Shown: piece by piece, positions 1 through 7,726 of the stretch
Numbering within the stretch: position 1 is the stretch's first letter
Layout of the letters: each line of letters begins with the position of its first letter
DNA from: Candidatus Solibacter sp.
GTDB taxonomy: Bacteria; Acidobacteriota; Terriglobia; Bryobacterales; Bryobacteraceae
Assembly: GCA_013822245.1 (NCBI GenBank)
Contig: PNKE01000014.1
Location: 177,951 to 241,950 of the forward strand
Length of the DNA: 64,000 bases
Direction: 5' to 3'
The notes under the pieces: generated by a model
Told to the model about the DNA's origin: nothing
What the model saw: the letters and a program-made list of their open reading frames with translations, nothing else
The model's database searches: none
Translations under genes and position numbers: made by a program

Positions 1-989
<989 letters not shown>

Positions 990-1016
990 GCTCGCGCTCG
1001 CAAAGTCACTTTCCGG

Positions 1017-1063
1017 GTCCAGCCGGCTCCCAGGCCTGTTGCTCCTGGGCGGGCAGGCTGGAC
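1017..1063 (-). promoter_or_regulatory. Stem-loop in leuA leader
   Basis: An inverted repeat pairs GTCCAGCC (1017-1024) with GGCTGGAC (1056-1063), and an inner CCCAGG/CCTGGG pair extends it. It lies 28-74 bases upstream of the leuA start. It has no downstream T run on either strand, so it is not an obvious intrinsic terminator. It may be an mRNA leader structure controlling leuA; I see no leucine-rich leader peptide. Confidence 0.5.
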
Positions 1064-1090
1064 CACTCATCCAACATTCTCGCGTGCCAA

Positions 1091-1103
1091 TGTCAATTTG
1101 ACA
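1091..1103. promoter_or_regulatory. LysR-type operator palindrome (T-N11-A)
   Basis: TGTCAATTTGACA is a perfect 6-1-6 inverted repeat and exactly fits the T-N11-A pattern of LysR-family binding sites. It sits between divergent leuA and the LysR-type gene. If the promoter at 1123-1151 is right, it is centred about 60 bases upstream of that start point, the usual position of an autoregulatory recognition site. Confidence 0.6.
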
Positions 1104-1122
1104 AATTTATAATGCTCGCGAC

Positions 1123-1151
1123 TTGAATAAGTTCCTGCTATGAGATAAACT
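1123..1151 (+). promoter_or_regulatory. Candidate sigma-70 promoter of the LysR-type gene
   Basis: TTGAAT (1123-1128), a 17-base spacer and TAAACT (1146-1151) predict transcription from about 1158, 27 bases before the ATG. The local DNA is distinctly AT-rich compared with its surroundings. Confidence 0.45.
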
Positions 1152-1184
1152 CTATAAATAGCTACTGGCAGTCGCATAGGCGCT

Positions 1185-2078
1185 ATGGAACTCTACCCAC
1201 TCAAGGTCTTCCTGACCGTCGCCACCGAGCGCAGCTTCTCGCGGGCGGGCGAGAAACTGCTGCGGACGCAGCCCGCCATTTCGCTGGCCGTGCAGAGGCT
1301 GGAGAACGAGCTGGGCGAGAAACTGCTGGACCGCACCGGCCGGGAGTTGACGCTGACCGACGCGGGCAAGATCGTGATCGATTATTGCCGGCGGTTCGAG
1401 AACCTGGAAGAGGAGTTGACGTCGTCGATCGCCGAGTTGCGGGATCTGGCGTCGGGGCGGCTGGTGATCGGGGCCAACGAATCGACTTGCCTGTACCTGA
1501 TCCACCACATTGTCAACTACCGGCGGCTGTATCCGAAGGTGAAGGTGCAGGTGAGGCGGACGCTGTCGTCGAAGCTGCCGGCGCAGATCATCGACGGCGA
1601 TCTGGAACTGGGTGTGGTGAGCTACGATCCGGACGACGGCCGCCTGAGCACGCATGTGATCTATGACGATCATCTGTGTTTCGTGGTGTCGCCGCAGCAC
1701 CGGTTCGCGGGGCGCGAGCGGGTGGGGATCCAGGAACTGGGGATGGAGACCTTCATCGCGCACAACGTGATGTCGCCCTACCGGGAGCATGTCATCAAGG
1801 CGTTCCAGAAGGCGCGGGTGCGGCTGAACATGGACGTGGAGATGCCGACGGTGGAGACCATCCGGATGATGGTGCAGCGCAACGAGGGCGTGGCGTTCCT
1901 GCCGAAGATGTGCGTGGAAAGCGAGTTGAACCAGGGGCTTTTGTGCGAGATCCGGGTGGAGGAGTTGCAGGTGGAGCGCAAGATCCGTCTGATCTATCCG
2001 AGCCGGCGCAATTTGAGCCATGCGGCGCAGGCGTTTCTCGAGGTGGTGGACGGGGTGAATCAGGAGCGCGCGGAGTAA
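1185..2078 (+). CDS. LysR-family transcriptional regulator
   Basis: A 297-residue DNA-binding regulator of normal family length. Residues 1-60 form the winged helix-turn-helix (FLTVATERSFSRAGEKL, then RTQPAISLAVQRLENELGEKLL), followed by a linker helix and a two-lobe periplasmic-binding-protein-like effector domain from about residue 90. Divergent arrangement with leuA and the intervening T-N11-A palindrome suggest that it controls leuA and itself. The effector cannot be read from sequence; an intermediate or end product of branched-chain synthesis is a reasonable guess from position only. No strong Shine-Dalgarno sequence is seen before the ATG. Confidence 0.93.
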   Translation: MELYPLKVFLTVATERSFSRAGEKLLRTQPAISLAVQRLENELGEKLLDRTGRELTLTDAGKIVIDYCRRFENLEEELTSSIAELRDLASGRLVIGANESTCLYLIHHIVNYRRLYPKVKVQVRRTLSSKLPAQIIDGDLELGVVSYDPDDGRLSTHVIYDDHLCFVVSPQHRFAGRERVGIQELGMETFIAHNVMSPYREHVIKAFQKARVRLNMDVEMPTVETIRMMVQRNEGVAFLPKMCVESELNQGLLCEIRVEELQVERKIRLIYPSRRNLSHAAQAFLEVVDGVNQERAE

Positions 2079-2238
2079 CGCCCCTCCCGGCTGCCCGGCC
2101 GGGCTATCACGGAAGACACTTTGAGCCGGACCCGCAACCGCCACGGTTGTTTCCCGGCCGCCGGGGCGCGAGACGCCGCGGTGCACCCGGTTTTTCCACA
2201 CGCCGCCCTTGACGCGGGCCAGCGCCAGGTTGGCGGCG

Positions 2239-2270
2239 GCCACATCCAAGAGCCGCGGGGCGGATGTGGC
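2239..2270. terminator. Hairpin between convergent genes
   Basis: GCCACATCC (2239-2247) pairs with GGATGTGGC (2262-2270), a 9-base-pair stem, 14-base loop. It lies just past the stop of the exported protein on the minus strand and downstream of the LysR gene on the plus strand. There is no T tract, so it may be a bidirectional or Rho-assisted end. Confidence 0.4.
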
Positions 2271-2285
2271 GGGGGGTTCAGGCCG

Positions 2286-3065
2286 TCACATCTGAATGGG
2301 GAGCAGAGTGGTGAAGGCGCCGCCGTGGTTGAACAGGAAGGCCTGGATACCGAGCGAGTATTTGGGTGCGGTGACGCGCAGCACGCCCTTACGGCCGGCG
2401 AGGATGGGATATTGCAGGTCGAGGCGGAAGGCGGTGTGGTTGCCCTTTCTCAGCTGTACCTGGACGCTCATCAGGCTCGTGCCGCCTTCGTCGACGGCGT
2501 CGACGGTGACCGAAAGGTCGGAGGCGCCGTAGTTGGCCAGGGCGATGGAGGAGACAAACTCGCCGGTGTTGTCGAAGGGATAGAGCATGGTGGCGGCGGT
2601 GGCGGCGGGGTTGAACGGGACCAGGCACTGGACGGCGTCGGGCGCTCCGGCGAACGGCACGACGGTTTCGAAGTCGGGGCGTCCGGCGACCTTCTGGCGC
2701 AGGATGGCCTGGCCGGAGAGCACGACCTGGGCGGGCGGGGTCATGCGGAGCCAGCCGGCGGAGAGGGGCGCGGAGTCGTTTTCGACGACGACGCGGGCCG
2801 AGCCGCCTGGGGGAAGGTTGATCAAATGCGTGGGGGCGGTGACGCCGTTGGCGGGGGTGGGCCGCGGGTTGCCCTGCTGGTCAAAGAAGGCGAACTGGAC
2901 GTTGCCGCCGGCGGCGAGCGAGCGGTTGACCAGAATGATGGTGGTCTTCCAGGTTCCCCCTTCGAGTGTGCCAAAGGCAACCTGGGGGACCATCTCGGCG
3001 TGGGCGAGAAGGGGCAGGAAGGCAAGCGCGGTGAGTGTGCGCGTCAGAAAGCAGGCGGTCTTCAT
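2286..3065 (-). CDS. Exported protein of unknown function, SBBP-protein partner
   Basis: A 259-residue secreted protein with a clear Sec signal (MKTACFLTRTLTALAFLPLLAHA). The mature part is rich in beta-strand patterns and resembles one or two immunoglobulin-like sandwiches (for example TWKTTIILVNRSLAAGGNVQFAFF and SSIALANYGASDLSVTVDAVD). I do not recognise a named family or catalytic residues. Its ATG overlaps the stop of the upstream SBBP-repeat gene (ATGA), so the two are translationally coupled and probably act in the same place at the cell surface or outside. The longer in-frame extension upstream of this ATG is arginine-rich antisense noise and was discarded. Confidence 0.75.
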   Translation of the reverse strand: MKTACFLTRTLTALAFLPLLAHAEMVPQVAFGTLEGGTWKTTIILVNRSLAAGGNVQFAFFDQQGNPRPTPANGVTAPTHLINLPPGGSARVVVENDSAPLSAGWLRMTPPAQVVLSGQAILRQKVAGRPDFETVVPFAGAPDAVQCLVPFNPAATAATMLYPFDNTGEFVSSIALANYGASDLSVTVDAVDEGGTSLMSVQVQLRKGNHTAFRLDLQYPILAGRKGVLRVTAPKYSLGIQAFLFNHGGAFTTLLPIQM

Positions 3066-5227
3066 TTGATTTCGACCTCCACGAGGTTGGATATGGAATT
3101 GGCGTTGCCGGCGACGATGCGCACGGCGACGCGGCCCTTGCCGGCGAGTGATGGCGGCAGGGCGAGGATGATTTCGTCGACACCGGGGACCGACGTGGCG
3201 GAGATGCCGAGGATCTGGACGGCGAGGCCGCCGATTTCGGCGGAGGCGGGCGAGGGGGCCGAGGAGAGGCCGGTCCCGTAGAGATACAGGACGCGCGGTG
3301 TGGCGATGGCGCCGGCGGTGATGGGCGAGGTGGCGCACTGGGAGGACAGGGCGTCGCAGGCGAACGCCAGTTCGTAGGTGGAATTCTTGGTGGCGGTGAG
3401 AGGACCGGCGACGGCGGCGGCGGCCCCATTGCCTTTGCCGTTGGCGGAGAACAGGGCAGGCGAGGGGTTCTGCATATTGATGACGCCGGACTGCAGGACC
3501 TGGTTATTGCGGATCAGGCGGAAGGGGGTGGCGTTGACGCCGGGCCCCAGGACGGGGAGGTTGGCCTGGAAGACGATGCGGGTGGGCGAGACGCTGATGA
3601 TGGGTGCGCGGACGGGGCCGGAGCGGGCATCGAATTCGAGGACGGTTCCGGCGGGGGAGAAGTCGAAGCCATGGAAGGGGGTGACGGCGAACGAGGGTGC
3701 GAGGTCGTAGCCGGTGAGGGCGGCGAGAGAGTTGGTGGAGACAACCTTGATGGAGTCGGAGGCGGCGGAGACAACGGCGAGGGGCGCCGGGGGTGGGACC
3801 GAGAAGATCGAGAAGAAACCGTCGGCGGCGGCGCCGGCGGCGACCGGCTGAAAGGCCCTGAACGAGGGGAAGTTACGGGACTGGGCCTCGCCGCCGATGA
3901 GGACCTTCTGATCGCCGGAGAGGGCGAGGGCGAGGGCCTGGTCGTCGCCGTCACCGCCGAGGAAGGTGGAAAAGATGATGCTGCCGCCGGCCGAAAGCTG
4001 GGTGAGAAAGGCGTCCGGGCAGGGGGCGGGCTGGCCGGGGAGGCAACCGCCGAGGGAGGACTGGTAGGGGGAGGCGAGGGGGAAGTCCGAGGAATTGGTG
4101 GAGCCGGCGAGATAGGAGGCGCCGGAGGCGTCAATGGCCATGGCGCGGGCAAAGTCGTCGCCGGAGCCGCCGATGAGGGTGGACATGAAGATGCCGGGCG
4201 GGGTGGTTCTCAGTTGGGTGACGAAGATATCGACGCCGCCGGAGTGAGGCGATTGGGCGGGGAAGTTGGCGGAGGAGGTAAAGCCGGCGATGATGGGGGC
4301 GCCGGAGGCGTTGATGGCGATGGCGGTGGCCGAGTCAGAGCCGGAGCCGCCGAGGTAGGTGGCGAAGCGCAGGCCGGTGAGATCGGGGTTGAAGCGGGCG
4401 ACAAAGGCGTCGCCGCCGCCGCAGCTCTGGGCGCCGCCTCTGTTGGCGGACTGGATGGGGGTGACCATGGGCAGGTCAGTGGAGCTGGTTTCGCCGGCGA
4501 TCCAGACGTCGCCGTCGGGGCCGATGGCAATGGCGCGGGCGATGTCGTTGCCGCCGCCGCCGTAGTAAGTGGCGCGTTCGAGGGTGAGGTCCTGCGAGAA
4601 GCGCATGATGAAGGCGTGGGCGGCTATGAAGCCGGAGGGCTGGACGGGGCAGGACGAGGGACCGATGTTGCGCTGGTAGGCGCCGCTGGGGAAGGCGACT
4701 TCGAACTCGGAGGTGCGGCCGGTGATGTAGAGGCGGTTCTGGGCGTCAGTGGTGATGGCGTAGGCGGCGGAGAAGGTCTCGTTTGGGGAGCGGTAGCGGA
4801 CCTGATTGAGGAAGAAGCCGCTGGCGGTGAACCGCGAGATGGCGATCTGGCCTGAGTTGGCCCAGTTGGCGACGACGAAGATGTTGCCTTCGCGGTCAAC
4901 CGTGATGGCGCGGGCATCGTCGGTGGAGCTGGAGCCGAGATAGGTGGAGAAAAGCAGGTCGCGGCCGTCGGGGGAGAAACGGGCGAGGAAGATGTCGTGG
5001 CACACGCTGTTGGCGCTGAGGTTGCAACTGCTCTGGGAGGCGTTGCGGATGTGGAAGTCCTTGGAATCCGTGCTGCCGGTGACATAGATGGTACCGTCGG
5101 GGCCGTAGGCGACGGCGGCGATGCGGTCAAAGCCGGTTCCGCCTAGGACGGAGGAGTAGTTGAGCGACGGGGACTGGGCGAAGCAGAGCAGCGGCGCCAG
5201 AAAGAGGGGCAGGCAGCGGATGAGCAT
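3062..5227 (-). CDS. Secreted SBBP-repeat beta-propeller protein with Solibacter C-terminal domain
   Basis: A 721-residue exported protein. A signal peptide (MLIRCLPLFLAPLLCFAQ) is followed by about seven SBBP-type repeats of roughly 50-60 residues, each with a pattern like TYLGGSGSDSATAIAI...GFTSSANFP, expected to fold as a beta-propeller. The last 210 residues (from about PSPALFSANGKGNG to NSISNLVEVEI) match my memory of TIGR03437, the Solibacter uncharacterized C-terminal domain. An AGGAGG-type ribosome site lies 10 bases before the ATG at 5227, which fixes the start over upstream in-frame codons. It overlaps the next gene by four bases. Probably a surface or extracellular binding protein; ligand unknown. 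The repeat DNA is very GC-rich. Confidence 0.9.
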   Translation of the reverse strand: MLIRCLPLFLAPLLCFAQSPSLNYSSVLGGTGFDRIAAVAYGPDGTIYVTGSTDSKDFHIRNASQSSCNLSANSVCHDIFLARFSPDGRDLLFSTYLGSSSTDDARAITVDREGNIFVVANWANSGQIAISRFTASGFFLNQVRYRSPNETFSAAYAITTDAQNRLYITGRTSEFEVAFPSGAYQRNIGPSSCPVQPSGFIAAHAFIMRFSQDLTLERATYYGGGGNDIARAIAIGPDGDVWIAGETSSTDLPMVTPIQSANRGGAQSCGGGDAFVARFNPDLTGLRFATYLGGSGSDSATAIAINASGAPIIAGFTSSANFPAQSPHSGGVDIFVTQLRTTPPGIFMSTLIGGSGDDFARAMAIDASGASYLAGSTNSSDFPLASPYQSSLGGCLPGQPAPCPDAFLTQLSAGGSIIFSTFLGGDGDDQALALALSGDQKVLIGGEAQSRNFPSFRAFQPVAAGAAADGFFSIFSVPPPAPLAVVSAASDSIKVVSTNSLAALTGYDLAPSFAVTPFHGFDFSPAGTVLEFDARSGPVRAPIISVSPTRIVFQANLPVLGPGVNATPFRLIRNNQVLQSGVINMQNPSPALFSANGKGNGAAAAVAGPLTATKNSTYELAFACDALSSQCATSPITAGAIATPRVLYLYGTGLSSAPSPASAEIGGLAVQILGISATSVPGVDEIILALPPSLAGKGRVAVRIVAGNANSISNLVEVEIK

Positions 5228-5394
5228 GAATAAGATGTCCTCCAGTGGCGAACAGACGCCGCTTGGGGCGATGATACCCCGTTTGGAGCGCGGCAACAAG
5301 TCGAGCGGCGGGAGGGTGGGATTTGCGGGTCTTTTTGGAGGGCGAATGTAGGTGGATTTAGCCGGGGAAGCGGGGGATTGAGAGGGGCCGAGGG

Positions 5395-5419
5395 GGCCTC
5401 GCGTGGAGAATGCGAGGCC
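5395..5419 (-). terminator. Hairpin downstream of the patatin gene
   Basis: GGCCTCGC (5395-5402) and GCGAGGCC (5412-5419) form an 8-base-pair stem with a 9-base loop, 20 bases past the patatin stop. It has no T run. It probably marks the 3' end of the three-gene CHAT/MBL/patatin transcript. Confidence 0.45.
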
Positions 5420-5438
5420 GGCCTGGCAACGGGGGCGG

Positions 5439-6635
5439 TCAACCGGCGTTTTCGAGGGCGTCGAGGGCGGTCTGGTTGTCGAGCAGAGAGGGGCTGGGGG
5501 CATCGGAGGGGCGCTCGGGCCACTCGGTGCAATGGGCGCGGAGAGCGGCGCCGGAGAGCAGCCAGCCGTGGTTCATGAGGACGTCCTGCTCGGCAGGCTC
5601 GAAGACGTCAAGGTCGGTGCGGATGCGGGAGACTTTTTCCAGCGTTGCGCCATCGTAGCCGGAGGCCGGGGGCGTGAGCGGATAGTCGCCGATTTCGGTG
5701 GCGATGCCCCAGTAGGCGCCGCGGTAGGCGCCGCGCTGGAAGCTGTCGATCAACATGCGCTTACGGAGGGCGCGGGACTGGCGGTCGATGACGTCGTTGG
5801 CGCGTTTAAGGCGGGTGAACATGTTGCCGCCCATATCCGGATCGCACTTGAAGGGAGCGCCGGCGTCTGAGCAGAAGACGAAGTCGTTGGACTTCCAGAC
5901 GGGTTCGAGGCCCATGTTGTCGTAGACGCCGCCGTCGCTGAGGATGGCCTTGGCGCGGATCTGGCCGCGTTCGGGGGAGGGACCCATTTTGCCGTCCTGC
6001 CAGGGGAGGCCGGTGAGGTTGACGGTGAGGGGCGGGAAGGCGAGGGGGAAGGCCGAGGAGGTGGCGACGGCAACGCCCAAAGGCATGTCGTCCTTGAAGG
6101 TGTAGCCGGTGAGATAGTCGCCGATGCGGGAGTGGTCGAAGACCCAGTTGACGCCGGTCTGCATGTTGGTGGCGCAGAAGATGAACGACGGGCCGCCGGC
6201 GGCCCTGATATCGCGCAGCAGGCTCATTTTGGCGCGGTCGAGGAGGTCCTCGTCATAGCGTTCGACCAGCAGGTTGGTGACCGAATAGTCACGGGTGGCG
6301 AGGTCCTTCCATTTCAGGGGGTTGAAGCGGCCGAAAAGCAGGGGGTGGTTGCGGAGGTTTTTACCGCAGAACTGGAGCAGGGGCCGTTCGACTTCGCGGG
6401 CGAAGTTGGTGAAGCGGCCGGAGGCGTCGGGGGTGAGCGAGGGCCATTTGGTAGCCAGCAGGCCGCTGGTGATGGAGCCGCCGGAGACCGACGATATGGC
6501 GGTGAGGCGGGAGAGCAGCCCGGCGTCGTTGAAACGGCGCAGCGCGCCGAGGTGGAACAGCGATGCGCGGAAGCCGCCGCCGGACAGGGCGAGGGCGATC
6601 TTTAGGCCGGGGTCGGTGAGTTGTTTGGCGCTCAT
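5439..6635 (-). CDS. Patatin-like phospholipase, third gene of CHAT-MBL-patatin operon
   Basis: A 398-residue lipid acyl hydrolase of the patatin/cPLA2 fold. The oxyanion loop SGGGFRA is at residues 18-24. The nucleophile is Ser51 in SSVSGGS, a G-G variant of the GXSXG elbow typical of one bacterial patatin subgroup. The catalytic Asp is Asp234 in SDGGVYDN. There is no signal peptide, so it acts from the cytosol, presumably on the inner membrane. The ATG overlaps the MBL-fold gene stop by four bases. The region after residue 260 is not recognised and could be regulatory. Patatins are common membrane-degrading effectors in bacterial immunity (CapV in CBASS is the known example); that role here is inference from the neighbours. 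Confidence 0.9.
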   Translation of the reverse strand: MSAKQLTDPGLKIALALSGGGFRASLFHLGALRRFNDAGLLSRLTAISSVSGGSITSGLLATKWPSLTPDASGRFTNFAREVERPLLQFCGKNLRNHPLLFGRFNPLKWKDLATRDYSVTNLLVERYDEDLLDRAKMSLLRDIRAAGGPSFIFCATNMQTGVNWVFDHSRIGDYLTGYTFKDDMPLGVAVATSSAFPLAFPPLTVNLTGLPWQDGKMGPSPERGQIRAKAILSDGGVYDNMGLEPVWKSNDFVFCSDAGAPFKCDPDMGGNMFTRLKRANDVIDRQSRALRKRMLIDSFQRGAYRGAYWGIATEIGDYPLTPPASGYDGATLEKVSRIRTDLDVFEPAEQDVLMNHGWLLSGAALRAHCTEWPERPSDAPSPSLLDNQTALDALENAG

Positions 6636-7705
6636 AGCGTGATCTTGATGCCTCCTGTATCGTTATCGGGGAATTGGGTGCGATATTTCCAGTGTTTCTT
6701 GAGGGGCGCCACGTCCCAGATGGCGTTGTGACCGGAATGGTAGTTGAACCAGAAGCGGGTATTGAGGCCGCGGCGGGCGACAAGGATGCGGGCGATGGTT
6801 TCGGGGTCGGGGTGGTCGAATCGGTCGCCGTTGGTGGAGACCAGGTAAGACGGGCAGTCGAGCATCGAGAACAGCGCGGGGCCGTTGTTGGACTTGCTGC
6901 CGTGGTGGGAGAGCTTGAAGGCGTCGAGGGTGAGTCTGGACTGATTGCGGGCGGCGAGCAGGCGCCCGATGGACGCTTCGAGGACGGGCGAGTGGGCGTC
7001 GGCGGCAAACAGGACGGCGTGTTTGCCGTATTCGGCGAGGAAGGCGATGGAGGCGCCGTTGGCGGGGGCGGTGTCGGATTTGAAAGGCTCCATGGCCAGG
7101 GCTTCGACGTCCAGCGTTGCGCCAAGCCGGCGTGGACGCAGCTTCTTGTCCTTCTGAAGAGCGTCTTCGCCGGACGCGGTGACGCCCGGCAGGATGCCGG
7201 CCTTGGCGCATTCGGCATCCCATTTCTTGCGGAGCCTGGTGAGCTGGGTCTTGCCGGGCGATAGCAGCGTGAGGCGGAGACCGCCGGGCAGCGTGACTTC
7301 GGGCAGGGGTCCGTTGCTGGTGATGGCAGCGGGGCCGCCCTGGAAGGCGGCGTTCCAGGGGGCGCGGGCGTGGTTTTCGATCGCCGCCTGGAGTTTTTCG
7401 GCCTGGGCTGCGCCGAGACGGGCGGACTGCTGGATGTGTTTATATCCGTTGTGCCAGACGTCGTTGATGGTGATGGCGGGGGGCAGGTTGGCCAGCAGTT
7501 TGACGGCGCCTTCGATGTGGTCCTGGTCGATGTGGGTGACGCAGAACAGTTCCAGCGGGCAGGTGGCGGGCGCGCGGGCGGTGATGGAGTCGAAGGTGCC
7601 GCTGAGGCCGCCGTCGATGAGGACGCGGTGGGGGGAGCGCTTGGAGCCGTATTCGATCCAAAGCGAGTCGCCGTGGAAGGCGGGGAGCATTTCGATGGTA
7701 AACAT
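6632..7705 (-). CDS. ComEC-like MBL-fold metallohydrolase
   Basis: A 357-residue soluble metallo-beta-lactamase-fold protein. The metal motif is THIDQDHIEG at residues 57-66 (HxDxDH form, as in ComEC/Rec2 proteins), preceded by the LIDGG strand-turn at 29-33. A later LSHHGSKSN motif and an FAADAHS strand give the remaining ligands. No ComEC membrane channel is present, so this is a free-standing hydrolase, of a type that usually acts on nucleic acids or other phosphodiesters. It starts 21 bases after the CHAT-like gene stop and overlaps the patatin start by four bases, so the three are one transcript. Possible roles are a nuclease effector, a signal-processing enzyme or a maturation factor; the sequence does not decide. 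Confidence 0.9.
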   Translation of the reverse strand: MFTIEMLPAFHGDSLWIEYGSKRSPHRVLIDGGLSGTFDSITARAPATCPLELFCVTHIDQDHIEGAVKLLANLPPAITINDVWHNGYKHIQQSARLGAAQAEKLQAAIENHARAPWNAAFQGGPAAITSNGPLPEVTLPGGLRLTLLSPGKTQLTRLRKKWDAECAKAGILPGVTASGEDALQKDKKLRPRRLGATLDVEALAMEPFKSDTAPANGASIAFLAEYGKHAVLFAADAHSPVLEASIGRLLAARNQSRLTLDAFKLSHHGSKSNNGPALFSMLDCPSYLVSTNGDRFDHPDPETIARILVARRGLNTRFWFNYHSGHNAIWDVAPLKKHWKYRTQFPDNDTGGIKITL

Positions 7706-7726
7706 GGGAGGTTCCTGGAAGCGAGA

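Noticed and set aside
1098..1113. TTGACA and TATAAT close together on the plus strand
   Set aside because: Only four bases apart, so not a promoter pair; TTGACA is better read as half of the palindrome.
2093..2104. GCCCGGCCGGGC palindrome
   Set aside because: No loop and no T run; too simple to call a terminator in this GC-rich DNA.
3671..4855. 394-codon plus-strand frame opposite the SBBP gene
   Set aside because: Low-complexity Gly/Glu/Ala shadow of the repeat gene with no family pattern.
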